NCBI RefSeq assembly: GCF_028683095.1
Contig: NZ_JAJUBC010000001.1
Location: 124,001-188,000 of the forward strand
DNA length: 64,000 bases
DNA from: Enterovibrio gelatinilyticus
Lineage (GTDB): Bacteria > Pseudomonadota > Gammaproteobacteria > Enterobacterales > Vibrionaceae
Direction: 5' to 3'
In this document: piece by piece, positions 54,197 through 63,830 of the stretch
Numbering within the stretch: the stretch's first letter is position 1
How the letters are laid out: every line of letters starts with the position of its first letter
Notes under the pieces: model-generated
Databases searched by the model: none
What the model was told of the DNA's origin: nothing
What the model saw: only the letters and a program-made list of their open reading frames with translations
Translations under genes and position numbers: made by a program

Positions 54197-54853
54197 TTAC
54201 GAACTGAGGTGCTCCGCTTTTACTAGCATGGTTAGACCATTGCTTAAACGAACGCGAACCTCGTCCTTGTTGAGTTCTACAATCGTAGCAGGCATGTTGC
54301 CATTGCCCATATTAACGTTTACGTCTTTACCTACGACAATATCTTCAGCCTTGAGTTCACGACGTGGCTCAACTGGCTTCTTAACAAGCTTAGTATTCTT
54401 TGCCTTAGCTGGTCGAGAATTTGCTTGGTTAGCTGTTGATTTATTTGATTTTGGCGCTCTTTTCTCTTTTGCGTTGGCTTTTTTATCGCCATTCTTCGCT
54501 GCTTGCTCTTTACGACGTTCTGCAGCGCGTGCTTTGCTTTCTGCCAATGCAGTTTGAGCATGGTCAACATGCTCTTGCTCTAGCTCACCACAATCGTTGC
54601 CGTCAAGATCAACACGAACAGCGCCAGCTTTTACGCCGTATAGGTAACGCCAGGAAGATGTATATTGGCGTAGTGCCGCGCGAAGTTGAGTTTTACTGAC
54701 TTTAGCATCATCAGCAAGACGTTCAGCCAAGTCTTGGAATATGCCTATTTTCAGTGGACGCGCTTCACCTTCAAGGGTAAAGCACTTCGGGAAACGTTCA
54801 GCGATATAGGCGATAACTTGCTTGCTGTTAGCTAATTTTTCAGTGTTTTCCAT
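54197..54853 (-). CDS. proQ: RNA chaperone ProQ
   Basis: ProQ binds structured RNA and mediates small-RNA regulation. The 218-residue protein has an N-terminal FinO-like domain (about 5-120), a long basic linker rich in K, A, N and R, and a C-terminal Tudor-like domain ([30 protein letters not shown]). The proQ-prc order is conserved in gamma-proteobacteria. AGGAAG lies upstream of the ATG. Confidence 0.95.
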   Translation of the reverse strand: MENTEKLANSKQVIAYIAERFPKCFTLEGEARPLKIGIFQDLAERLADDAKVSKTQLRAALRQYTSSWRYLYGVKAGAVRVDLDGNDCGELEQEHVDHAQTALAESKARAAERRKEQAAKNGDKKANAKEKRAPKSNKSTANQANSRPAKAKNTKLVKKPVEPRRELKAEDIVVGKDVNVNMGNGNMPATIVELNKDEVRVRLSNGLTMLVKAEHLSS

Positions 54854-54967
54854 TTTTCTTCCTGTCTCTTAGCGCAATGGCGACAACAGAGATCATGTAC
54901 GAGTTAACAAATTTAGTGCTGCGTATTATAGATACCTGTGCCTGAAAAACCACAGAGAACCTTAAAT

Positions 54968-55426
54968 TTAGAGGTGTTTTTGCAATTCATTGACCAATAA
55001 AGTGAGTCCGGTTTCATCATCGCGATCAAATCTTGCATTTTTTGGCGAATCTATGTCCAAAACACCCAATAGCTTCTCACCTTGATACAAAGGTAAAACA
55101 ATTTCTGAGTTACTTGCTGCATCACATGCGATATGACCTTCAAAAAGATGTACATCATCCACCCTTTCAACACGTTTGTGACTGAATGCACTTCCACAGA
55201 CCCCTCTCTGATAGGGAATTCTCACACAAGCGGTTTTCCCTTGGAATGGACCAAGAACAAGTTCGCTCCCGTCATCGAGATAAAAACCAGCCCAATTGAT
55301 ATCTTCTAACGATTGAAACAAAAGTGCACTGATATTCGCGAGGTTAGCGATAAGATTTGGTTCATTTTCAACAAGCGATACAGCTTGTCGGGCAATTAGT
55401 GCATAGAATTCTTCTTTGTTATTCAT
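54968..55426 (-). CDS. msrC: Free methionine-R-sulfoxide reductase (GAF domain)
   Basis: A 152-residue GAF-domain enzyme that reduces free methionine-R-sulfoxide. Conserved features are WAGFYL, the catalytic cysteines in QGKTACVRIPYQRGVCGSA, and the DIDSPKNARFD block. The position divergent from the letA-letB-rsmF genes is shared with E. coli yebR. Identification is strong. Confidence 0.92.
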   Translation of the reverse strand: MNNKEEFYALIARQAVSLVENEPNLIANLANISALLFQSLEDINWAGFYLDDGSELVLGPFQGKTACVRIPYQRGVCGSAFSHKRVERVDDVHLFEGHIACDAASNSEIVLPLYQGEKLLGVLDIDSPKNARFDRDDETGLTLLVNELQKHL

Positions 55427-55771
55427 TTATCATGGTATCCGTTATGTCATAAAGACTAAAATAAAACCTATTGTGGAAGTGTTCAATAACGGTACCTTGC
55501 CTATGTTTTACATTGACATCAATACATGGCGAAAAGAAACGCGAATTTGATAAAAAGTACGTGTTCTTAAGTAACAGATTGATTAAGATGCACATTTGCC
55601 AAAACACTCGAATTCGATGAAGTATCGATAAGTGATGTAGGTAGATTCAGCGCTAACTGAAGTATCCCAAGGATCGGGGCTCGATATAAACACCCCAGAA
55701 TATGTGGTGTTAGGTTATAAATTATATCCACGCCTAAGGGTAACTCGAACCACCAAAGGGGAATAGACGCC
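55427..55771. other. Divergent intergenic region msrC-letA
   Basis: 345 bp between divergent genes. TTGACA at about 55512 may be a promoter element, but no good -10 follows. No other feature was recognised. Confidence 0.3.
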
Positions 55772-56986
55772 ATGCGCGTGCTTAAGTGCACATCCTGTGA
55801 TTTGTTACTGCAACAAATCCCCACACAGCGTGGGTTCAGTGCTTGCTGTCCGACATGCGGCTCCCGTGTAATCAAAAACTCATCACTGAGTCGTTCGGGT
55901 GAGATTGCGATTACGTTTGCAGCGCTTGCTCTATTTTTACCTGCCCAGCTTTTTCCTCTCATTTCAATTGATTTATTCGGTGTGACACTTAACACCACAG
56001 TCACCAGCGGCGGAATCATGCTGCTCAACACATTCCCTTTTGTTGGCGTGTTGGTGATTGCGACGACTGCCATCGCCCCTTTGGTATTTTTAATCTCTAT
56101 TCTCGTGGCGAACCTCGCCTTAAAGGCTAAGCACGTTCGCTCTCTATATATAGCGACTTACTTACTCAAGGTTGTTAAGCATTGGGTTATGATTGATGTC
56201 TTTTTGGTCAGCCTTGCAGTTGCTGGGTTTAAGGTCATAGAAATTGCCGAGCTTTCAGTCGGTCCCGCCTTACTGAGTTTTGTGTTTCTGCAAGTGTTAA
56301 TGGCTTACCTACTCTCTCGCGTATCTCCAGCTCGATACTGGGAGGCGTTGAGCAGAAATAATGTCGCCCTTCAAGACATTGAACTTGGTGATACCGACAC
56401 AACATCAATCATTCGTTGCCAGCATTGTGGGTTAACACAACAATCCGACCACACGCACTGCAAGCGATGTACCGCAAAGCTAGAAAAGCGTACCTTTCAA
56501 AGCCTGCAAAAGACGTGGGCATCCCTGCTTGCAGCCATTGTGTTTATCTTTCCTGCCAACTTCTACCCGATATCTGTATTACTGAGTAACGGTAAACGAT
56601 TTGAAGATACGATTTTTTCTGGCGTGGCAGGTCTTATCAAACAAGGAATGTATGGCATAGCCATCATTATATTTACAGCCAGTATTATCGTTCCCGTCGC
56701 TAAGATTATCGGCCTTCTATACATTTTGATTTGTATTCATTTGAAAGTTGATTCTGGTCGCGGACAGCGAATGAAAATGTACCGTTTCGTCAAATGGATA
56801 GGCAAATGGTCAATGATGGATCTCTGCGTCATTGCTATCATGGTGTCTCTGATTGATCGCGGTAACCTATTAGATTTTACTCCTGGGCCCGGCGCTATTG
56901 CCTTCGGATTGGTTGTGGTATTAACCATGATTTCCGCTGGTAGCCTCGATTCTCGACTTATTTGGGACAAACATGAGCAACGTTGA
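55772..56986 (+). CDS. letA: Intermembrane lipid transport protein LetA (PqiA family)
   Basis: An inner-membrane protein of 404 residues that works with LetB to move lipids between membranes. It has two zinc-ribbon motifs (CTSCDLLLQQ...CPTCGS at the N-terminus and CQHCGL...CKRCTAK in the middle) and two sets of about four membrane segments, as in PqiA/YebS. The stop overlaps letB by 14 bp. The ATG follows GGGGAATAGACGCC. Confidence 0.9.
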   Translation: MRVLKCTSCDLLLQQIPTQRGFSACCPTCGSRVIKNSSLSRSGEIAITFAALALFLPAQLFPLISIDLFGVTLNTTVTSGGIMLLNTFPFVGVLVIATTAIAPLVFLISILVANLALKAKHVRSLYIATYLLKVVKHWVMIDVFLVSLAVAGFKVIEIAELSVGPALLSFVFLQVLMAYLLSRVSPARYWEALSRNNVALQDIELGDTDTTSIIRCQHCGLTQQSDHTHCKRCTAKLEKRTFQSLQKTWASLLAAIVFIFPANFYPISVLLSNGKRFEDTIFSGVAGLIKQGMYGIAIIIFTASIIVPVAKIIGLLYILICIHLKVDSGRGQRMKMYRFVKWIGKWSMMDLCVIAIMVSLIDRGNLLDFTPGPGAIAFGLVVVLTMISAGSLDSRLIWDKHEQR

Positions 56987-59597
56987 ACACTCTCCAGTGA
57001 CCACACCTCAACTCAAAAAAGATAGAAGTATTTCTCCTCTTTGGATTTTTACCGCTCTCGCCTTCTTACTTGCTGGCTGGCTGCTATACAAATCTGTCAA
57101 TGAAGCAGGCGAACGCATTCAAATATACTTCACCGATGCACAAGGTATCGAAGCGGGTAGAACCGCTATTCGTTACCAAGGCTTGGAAGTCGGTATCGTC
57201 CGAAAGATCACACTGTCTGACGATTTAAAGAGCATCTCTGCCGAAGCTGAAATCTACCCAGAAGCCACTAAAATCCTTCGCCAAAACACTGTGTTTTGGG
57301 TGGTACGACCAAAAGCATCTATCACAGGAATCTCAGGACTAGATACGCTGGTTTCAGGTAATTACATCGCGGTTCAACCGGGTAGCGGGGACGTACGCAA
57401 CACTTTTGTGGCTGCTGAAGAACCGCCTGTGAACATCTCTGAAGATGGCAACTTGCACATCCAGCTGCAAGCACCTGACTTAGGTTCGTTAAGTATTGGC
57501 TCTGGGATTTATTTCAAGAAAATCCGCGTTGGCGAAGTGGTGGACTATCGATTAACGTCAGACAGGCAAGGCGTGACAGTGTCACTAAGTGTTAAGAAAG
57601 AATATGCCAAACTGGTGATGAAAACATCGAAGTTCTGGAATGTCAGCGGCGTGAGCGCTGACATTGGTTTTAGTGGCGTAGATATCAACGTAGAAAATCT
57701 TGCTTCAGTTTTGGCTGGAGGTATCGCCTTTGATTCGCCACAAGGCGGAGAGTTAGTGACGCCGTTACACACATTCACATTGTATCGCTCTATCAATGAC
57801 ACAGATCGTGGCCTTCCTATTTCGATCGTGCTCCCTGAAAACCATGGAATCACTAATCCACACTCTCCTATTGTTTATCAAGGCTTAGAGATTGGGCGTC
57901 TCAATGGTATTGATTTTAATAACTCGTTTTCCGGCACAGTCGCAAAAGCCAATATCAATCCTTCCATGGCATGGACACTCACCACTGGGTCTCAGTTCAT
58001 CATCAATGCTCCAGAAGTCTCATTAGGCGGCGTTAAGAACATCAGCAACTTGGTGACGGGCAATACCCTCTCCATTGAACCAGGTGACGGAGAAAAAACG
58101 CACGATTTCGTTGCTCAAACAACTCAAACCGTACTTGCCAATGATCCTCGTGCATTAACCATTACACTCAACGCCGAGAACATCTGGGGGCTAAAAGAAG
58201 GCACCAAATTAATTTATCGCGGTATCCAAGTGGGCTTTGTGCATAAAACACAGTTAAACCCCAATGATGTTTCGATCAGTCTTGTCGTTGATCCAAACTA
58301 CAAGCACCTCGTAAAGAGCGACTCTCGCTTCTATGTCTTAGGTGGAATTAACGGTCAAATCAATGCCGAAGGGATCGAGTTTAGCGTGCCAACATTTACG
58401 CAAATGGTGGATAAGAGCATTGGATTCACCAGCGAAGGCGATCATCAAGCACAATCAGAGTACACCTTGTTTGGGTCAGAAATTCTTGCGCGAAACGCTA
58501 AACAAGCATTGAGAGGCTTTAAGCGCATAACACTCATCGCGAATAAATTGCCGTCAGTTTCTGAAGGCAGCCCTGTGATGTACAAAAACTTTAACGTAGG
58601 CAAGGTTGAACGCTTTGAACTCACCAAACAACAAGTACATGTAACGATTCAAATTGATAATAGATATCACCATTTGGTTACACCAAACTCTGTGTTTTGG
58701 AACCATTCAGGTGTGGATATCAAAGCAGGCTTATCTGGCGTGCAAATTGATACTGGCTCATTGAAATCCATGATTGCCGGTGGAATATCTTTTGGTGAGA
58801 TAGAGGGAATTGACAATAAAGTCGGTAAGCATTGGAAACTCTATGACAGTTTTACTGATGCGCAAAACTATGGCGTAAAACTGACATTTACCGCAGATAA
58901 CGCAATTGGCCTCTCTTCAGGTAGCAAAATTCGCTACCAAGGGGTGGACGTGGGTGAAATCACTAAGCTCTCTCCAGCGTTTCAAGATGATGGCGTAATG
59001 ATCAATGCGACTATCTACCCTGAGTTTTCGGAACAACTTGCACGCGCAACCAGTTATTTTTGGGTAGCGCAGCCCTCGCTCAGCCTGACTAAAACAGAGA
59101 ACCTAGATTCGTTGTTTGGCGCATACATATCTGTCGTACCCGGTAAAGGGGCGAAACGTCAGTCATTCCAGCTACACAAGTCGGCTGAATACGCTGGTGG
59201 CTTAACATTGGTATTAGAAAGTGAAAACCGAGGCTCTGTTTCTATAGGTGCCCCTATCCTATTCCGAGACTTCGAAGTGGGTGCAGTGACAAACGTGACC
59301 TTAGGCCGCTTTGCCGATCGCGTACTGATTGAAGTAAAAATCAGTGATGATTACAAACACCTCGTTAGAAGCAATACGGTATTCTGGAACCAATCGGGTG
59401 TCGATGTTTCTATTGGTTTGACTGGCGCCAACATTCGCACGGGTTCGTTGGATAGCATTTTGAAAGGCGGCATAGCCTTTGCTACCCCTGAAGGCGAAAA
59501 GCTCGCTAACCCCGCGAGAACTGATCAGCATTTCTTACTTCATAAAACACCCAAACCGGAATGGACATCTTGGCGCACGGCTATTCCGTATTTCTGA
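56973..59597 (+). CDS. letB: MCE-domain lipid transport protein LetB (YebT)
   Basis: An 874-residue periplasm-spanning protein with one N-terminal membrane helix (about 23-43) and seven MCE domains. Each is recognisable from the strand pattern Y-x-G/F-x-V/E-V-G-x-V, starting near residues 50, 150, 270, 390, 510, 630 and 750. Seven MCE domains is the E. coli LetB number. It forms a hexameric tunnel with LetA at the inner membrane. A matS site is inside at 57573-57585. Confidence 0.93.
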   Translation: MSNVEHSPVTTPQLKKDRSISPLWIFTALAFLLAGWLLYKSVNEAGERIQIYFTDAQGIEAGRTAIRYQGLEVGIVRKITLSDDLKSISAEAEIYPEATKILRQNTVFWVVRPKASITGISGLDTLVSGNYIAVQPGSGDVRNTFVAAEEPPVNISEDGNLHIQLQAPDLGSLSIGSGIYFKKIRVGEVVDYRLTSDRQGVTVSLSVKKEYAKLVMKTSKFWNVSGVSADIGFSGVDINVENLASVLAGGIAFDSPQGGELVTPLHTFTLYRSINDTDRGLPISIVLPENHGITNPHSPIVYQGLEIGRLNGIDFNNSFSGTVAKANINPSMAWTLTTGSQFIINAPEVSLGGVKNISNLVTGNTLSIEPGDGEKTHDFVAQTTQTVLANDPRALTITLNAENIWGLKEGTKLIYRGIQVGFVHKTQLNPNDVSISLVVDPNYKHLVKSDSRFYVLGGINGQINAEGIEFSVPTFTQMVDKSIGFTSEGDHQAQSEYTLFGSEILARNAKQALRGFKRITLIANKLPSVSEGSPVMYKNFNVGKVERFELTKQQVHVTIQIDNRYHHLVTPNSVFWNHSGVDIKAGLSGVQIDTGSLKSMIAGGISFGEIEGIDNKVGKHWKLYDSFTDAQNYGVKLTFTADNAIGLSSGSKIRYQGVDVGEITKLSPAFQDDGVMINATIYPEFSEQLARATSYFWVAQPSLSLTKTENLDSLFGAYISVVPGKGAKRQSFQLHKSAEYAGGLTLVLESENRGSVSIGAPILFRDFEVGAVTNVTLGRFADRVLIEVKISDDYKHLVRSNTVFWNQSGVDVSIGLTGANIRTGSLDSILKGGIAFATPEGEKLANPARTDQHFLLHKTPKPEWTSWRTAIPYF
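57573..57585. other. matS site (MatP binding), inside letB
   Basis: GTGACAGTGTCAC matches the consensus exactly. A second near-match (GTGACGCCGTTAC, one mismatch) lies at 57756-57768. Confidence 0.87.
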
Positions 59598-59670
59598 TCA
59601 CCAATAAACCATATACCCATATAACCTGAAGGCGCAGGATTCAGGTTAATTGGGTGTAAGTTGCCCTATT

Positions 59671-59704
59671 AAGGCGCGAATCCTTCAGGTTTCGCGCCTT
59701 TTTA
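59671..59704 (+). terminator. Terminator of letA-letB
   Basis: Stem AAGGCGCGAA / TTCGCGCCTT with loop TCCTTCAGGT, followed by a short T run. Confidence 0.83.
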
Positions 59705-59790
59705 TCAGCTGACAAACGCTTCCATCTGGTTTCTCAACCACTTTCCTTTTACACTCCCCCGTTCAGAAACCCCATAGAGAGACCGTTCAG

Positions 59791-61224
59791 GTGCATCCAA
59801 ATATCGACATGCCAGCATTGTTCTTAGCGCAAATAGAGCAAATCCTGCCTTCCCATCTTTCCATGACAGATTTTGTGGCCGCCTGTCAGCGCCCACTGCG
59901 TCGAAGTATTCGCGTTAATACACTTAAAACGTCAGTTGAAGATTTTAAGGTCAGAGCGGCAGAGAAAGGCTGGACGCTAACACCCGTACCTTGGTGTGAG
60001 ACGGGTTTCTGGATCGATGAAGATGAAAACGAAGCCGTACCACTAGGCAATACCGCCGAGCACATGGCGGGACTTTTCTACATTCAAGAAGCGAGTTCTA
60101 TGCTGCCGGTAACGGCGCTGATGGAGAACAACCAAGGTGAGTGGGAACGACTACTCGACATGGCGGCCGCTCCTGGCTCCAAAACTACCCAAATCGCCGC
60201 TGCTGTGGGGAATTCGGGCTTACTGGTTGCTAATGAATACTCTGCCAGTCGCGTAAAAGTGCTGCACGCCAACTTGCTTCGTTGCGGCGTACACAATGTT
60301 GCCTTAACAAAATATGACGGCCGTGTATTTGGTGAATGGCTACCAGAAACATTCGATGCCATATTGCTTGATGCACCTTGTTCTGGCGAAGGAACCATTC
60401 GTAAAGATGCCGACGCATTCGCGAATTGGAGCCTAGAAGCGGTTAATGACATCGCTAATACGCAAAAAGACTTAATCGTCAGTGCGTTTCATGCGTTAAA
60501 AGCAGGCGGAACCTTGGTGTATTCAACCTGCACATTGAGTCACGAAGAAAACCAAGATGTTTGCCATTTCTTAAAGCAAACTTTTGGTGATGCCGTCGAG
60601 TTTGAATCACTCAGTACACTGTTCAACGGCGCAGACGCTGCATGTACAGAAGAAGGCTTTCTTCATGTGTTCCCGCAAATCTTCGACAGCGAAGGTTTCT
60701 TTGTCGCTCGCCTTCGTAAAACACAGAACGTCGGCAGCGAAATGATCAAAAAACGCCCGCGTAAATTCCCATTCCAAAAAGCCAAACCAGCCGATGCAGA
60801 ATCGGTTGAAGCGTCACTTAAAGCGACGTTAGGTATTGAGATTCCTCAATCATCAAACGTTTGGTTGCGCGAAAAAGAAGTATGGATATTCCCAGCCGCC
60901 GTGGAATCAATCCTGCCGGAAATTAAATTCGACCGTATTGGCCTTAAGCTCGCAGAGTCTCACAAAAACGGATACCGCTGGCAGCACGAAACCATTATGG
61001 CGCTCGCGGATGGCTCGGAACCGCTATGTGTGAACCTATCGGCACAAGATGCTAAAGAGTGGTACATGGGGAGAGATATTCGTCCTGAGAACCTATCGGG
61101 GAAAGGTGAAGTGATTGTGTGTTACCGAAATCAACCTATCGGCATCGGTAAATGGGTAGGCAATCGGATCAAAAATGGCCTTCCTAGAGAGCTAGTTAGA
61201 GACGTCAATTTATTCATTGCTTAA
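59791..61224 (+). CDS. rsmF: 16S rRNA m5C1407 methyltransferase RsmF
   Basis: A 477-residue RsmF/YebU-type enzyme that methylates C1407 of 16S rRNA. It has the SAM motif LLDMAAAPGSKTTQIA, the catalytic cysteines in DAPCSGEGT and YSTCTLS, and the C-terminal PUA-like region. The GTG at 59791 is the likely start and there is no better ATG before the MTase core; MPALFLAQIEQILP follows soon after. A terminator follows at 61344. Confidence 0.93.
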   Translation: MHPNIDMPALFLAQIEQILPSHLSMTDFVAACQRPLRRSIRVNTLKTSVEDFKVRAAEKGWTLTPVPWCETGFWIDEDENEAVPLGNTAEHMAGLFYIQEASSMLPVTALMENNQGEWERLLDMAAAPGSKTTQIAAAVGNSGLLVANEYSASRVKVLHANLLRCGVHNVALTKYDGRVFGEWLPETFDAILLDAPCSGEGTIRKDADAFANWSLEAVNDIANTQKDLIVSAFHALKAGGTLVYSTCTLSHEENQDVCHFLKQTFGDAVEFESLSTLFNGADAACTEEGFLHVFPQIFDSEGFFVARLRKTQNVGSEMIKKRPRKFPFQKAKPADAESVEASLKATLGIEIPQSSNVWLREKEVWIFPAAVESILPEIKFDRIGLKLAESHKNGYRWQHETIMALADGSEPLCVNLSAQDAKEWYMGRDIRPENLSGKGEVIVCYRNQPIGIGKWVGNRIKNGLPRELVRDVNLFIA

Positions 61225-61343
61225 GTGATGCTAAAAGTCTTAATGATGCTACAACCCTTGTGCCTTGCAGCGACTAACTTTTAAAAGGTTATTAATCTCC
61301 ATTTAAACCAGTTAGCGCAAGGCTCTAACGAGCCATTCCCCTA

Positions 61344-61378
61344 AGCTCGGAACAGGAATCGTTCCGAGCTCTTTTTTT
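61344..61378 (+). terminator. Terminator of rsmF
   Basis: Stem AGCTCGGAAC / GTTCCGAGCT with loop AGGAATC, then a C and seven T. Confidence 0.9.
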
Positions 61379-61476
61379 GTCCTTAATTTGCAAGCAGCTT
61401 GCTCCTCCGTAGAGAACTTGATGTCTTTTCCTACCCGTTTCCATCGTTATGAACCCCAATATATGACGTACAGGTA

Positions 61477-61500
61477 CAAAAAAAGCTGCCAAAGCAGCTT
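61477..61500 (-). terminator. Terminator of the CvfB-like gene
   Basis: Stem AAGCTGC / GCAGCTT with loop CAAA-type centre, followed by T run on the minus strand. Confidence 0.8.
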
Positions 61501-61524
61501 CTCTTCTATACATGTCGTGCGGGT

Positions 61525-62376
61525 TTACTTGATAAGGTAAATGCCGTCTTTTTCGATACGAATTCGACGCTCTTTGTACAGACTACCGATGGTTTTCTTG
61601 AAGGTCGCCTTGCTGGTGCGGAAAATTTCGAAAATTTCGGTTGGGCTGCTCTTATCGGTAACCGGTAAGAAGCCATCTTTCAGCTCCAAACTACGAATCA
61701 CTTTGTCAGCCAAGTCATCAACCTTTCCTTTGCCAAGCTTTTGAAGCGACAAGTCAATTTTGCCATCTTCACGAATCTGCTTAACAAACGCTTTCAGTGA
61801 TTTACCGACGAAGATCTTTCCGAACGCTTCGGTTTTGAAAATCAGACCTGAGTGAGCATCGTTGATAGCACATTTGTAACCCAAGTCAGTCTGCTCGACG
61901 ACAGTAACATGCACTTGCTCACCCACTTTGTATCTCGCAGGGGTTTTATCAAGAAACTTGTTGAACTTAGTCGTGCCAACAATTCGACCAGACGCATTAT
62001 CCATGTATAAGTAAACAAGGTACGAATGGTTTTCTTGCATCTTCATGCGTTGTTCACTGAACGGCACCAACAAATCTTTTGGTAGTCCCCAGTTCAAAAA
62101 CGCGCCAACCGGTGTCGTGCTAATGCAATTAAGCTTTGCAAACTGGCCAACACTCGCCAATGGCTTTTCTGTGGTGGCGATAATTTCATCTTGTGAATCA
62201 AAATAGATGAACACCTCAATCTCATCGCCCAGTCGCGTGCCTTTCGGGACATATCGCTTAGGCAGTAAGATATTGCCATAGTCCTCACCACCATCGACGA
62301 ATACGCCGAAATCTACTTCTTTGACCACAGTAAGAGTGTTCAACTGACCAATTTTAATCATTGAGGTTTTGCTCAT
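61525..62376 (-). CDS. CvfB-like S1-domain RNA-binding protein
   Basis: A 283-residue protein with S1-like domains and a C-terminal winged-helix, as in CvfB/YitL, a family of RNA-binding regulators. The N-terminal half has two S1 repeats (DFGVFVDGGEDYGNILLP and the GAFLNWGLPKDLLVP block), the central part a third (GYKCAINDAHSGLIF), and the C-terminus a short helical domain (FEIFRTSKATFKKTIGSLYKERRIRIEKDG). Function in Vibrio is not established. Confidence 0.85.
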   Translation of the reverse strand: MSKTSMIKIGQLNTLTVVKEVDFGVFVDGGEDYGNILLPKRYVPKGTRLGDEIEVFIYFDSQDEIIATTEKPLASVGQFAKLNCISTTPVGAFLNWGLPKDLLVPFSEQRMKMQENHSYLVYLYMDNASGRIVGTTKFNKFLDKTPARYKVGEQVHVTVVEQTDLGYKCAINDAHSGLIFKTEAFGKIFVGKSLKAFVKQIREDGKIDLSLQKLGKGKVDDLADKVIRSLELKDGFLPVTDKSSPTEIFEIFRTSKATFKKTIGSLYKERRIRIEKDGIYLIK

Positions 62377-62686
62377 CTATTTTAACTACCGCGCAGTATA
62401 CGAGATTTATCGCTTTGACGGTTGTAGTAATTTAAAAACCCACACTTGATTGGTTTTTTATTGCACGTTTCTCCTTGTTTTCACCACTAGCAAAAAGAAA
62501 ACGACGCCTGATTGCTTTACGTGTAGAGAAAACCCAATGCACTTATGCGAACGAGAACAAGGAAGCAGAAAGCAAGAAAGCAAGAAAGGTTACGGCAAAC
62601 ATAAATGGCGGCAATGCGTTGAGCGACGAATGAAACTAAGACGCCACGTTAGACGTGGCGTTTAGCTAATGTTCTGGTCTTCGTAT
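62377..62686. other. Intergenic region with a hairpin
   Basis: 310 bp without a supported gene; the open frame at 62450-62665 has no ribosome site and odd composition. A perfect stem ACGCCACG / CGTGGCGT lies at 62641-62660 near the end of the PpsA-like gene. It lacks a T run, so it may be a weak terminator. Confidence 0.4.
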
Positions 62687-63490
62687 TTACTGATATACAA
62701 CAGACACGTTGGCAGCTTCGGCCAGTTCAACAATGGCACTATCTGCTTGCTGAACTAATACTTGGACAGGCTTTTCCGCCAATTGGGTTTTTCTGATGGT
62801 ATCCAAAATCAAACTGCGCACCGCTTCATTGTTCTTGTTGAACCCGTATGGCAGTGCATTATCATAAAAATCCACACCGAGAGTGAACGCTGCAAGATTG
62901 TCCACGTCTATGACGATGCCATCAAAGTAAGCGAGCAAAGGTTCAGCAAGTACCGCATTCGATGGCAGTTGGCATGCAAGTAATACCTTTAACCCATTTG
63001 CACCGCGGCAAAGGCCTTGTTCCGCGAGTAAATCAATAATGGTTGCGGCTTCGCTAGACGTACGAACAAATGGTACCACGATCTCAATGGGAAGTTTTTT
63101 GTCATAAATCGCCGATTTCAGCACGTCACATTCAAGTACAAACCCCGGCTTCCCGACTTTACTGGCAAAACGAGAGACACCTCGCAACCCCATCGCAGGA
63201 TTAGCTTCACTCGGTTCAACGTTTCCATGCTCAAGGTCACGTAAAGAAAACGCGCTCTGCTCATTTAACATCACACGGAAGGGTTGTTCTGGCGCACGTT
63301 TGTAGGCTTGTTCAAGCAATTCCACCAACGATTCAATGGCCTGTTTTTTATCTTCGAGCGATGCAGGGTGAACACCAACAACATTATTATATAGCTGCCC
63401 CAATGCCACGAGCCCTATGGTCTGATCAGGGTTATCAAGCTGAGCGGGAATTTTAAGAACGGTAGAATAATTCAAATCCATCTGAGACAT
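62687..63490 (-). CDS. PpsA C-terminal-domain-like protein, probably inactive
   Basis: A 267-residue protein that resembles only the PEP-binding C-terminal barrel of phosphoenolpyruvate synthase (PpsA). NPAMGLRG, VPFVRTSSEA and LPSNAVLAEPLLAYFDGI align with the enzyme. Key residues differ: the metal-binding Glu of the CEIPSNA motif is Gln (CQLPSNA), the IGSND motif reads IDVDN, and the catalytic CGQ motif is lost. The N-terminal ATP and swivelling domains are missing. The start at 63490 is a choice among ATGs; MSQMDLNY is plausible and the ribosome site is weak. It is divergent from a DAHP synthase, another PEP-using enzyme. Confidence 0.78.
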   Translation of the reverse strand: MSQMDLNYSTVLKIPAQLDNPDQTIGLVALGQLYNNVVGVHPASLEDKKQAIESLVELLEQAYKRAPEQPFRVMLNEQSAFSLRDLEHGNVEPSEANPAMGLRGVSRFASKVGKPGFVLECDVLKSAIYDKKLPIEIVVPFVRTSSEAATIIDLLAEQGLCRGANGLKVLLACQLPSNAVLAEPLLAYFDGIVIDVDNLAAFTLGVDFYDNALPYGFNKNNEAVRSLILDTIRKTQLAEKPVQVLVQQADSAIVELAEAANVSVVYQ

Positions 63491-63830
63491 AGCGCACCAA
63501 TACTGCCTTGTAAAAATCAACATGCCTAAACGGCACAAATAGCTGTTGAACTGTTGGCGACTTTTTCGCAAGCGCCTGATTTTCGTCCATCTACTTCAAA
63601 ACATACCCAGAGTAGTAATGCGTTACAAGCGAAAAAATCAATTTGTTCATAGTTTTACTTATCAACGATTATTACGGCGCGAGCCGTGTAAAATTGCAGC
63701 AAAAATAGTACAAATACCCACCAATACCTAGAATAAATCGCTGAAAGATAAACTCGTTGCTTCTCTGAGTCCGAATTTTTGGTATCTTACTGCCTTTGCA
63801 ACAACGCTGAAGTAAAGGAAGGCAGTGTCC
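63491..63830. other. Divergent intergenic region before the DAHP synthase
   Basis: 340 bp between divergent genes. It should hold promoters for both, but no strong -35/-10 pair, TyrR box or TrpR operator was recognised. A ribosome site AAAGGAAGG lies before 63831. Confidence 0.3.

Noticed and set aside
62450-62665. 71-codon open frame between the CvfB-like and PpsA-like genes
   Set aside because: It is rich in K, R and E with no ribosome site or family resemblance and runs into a hairpin.
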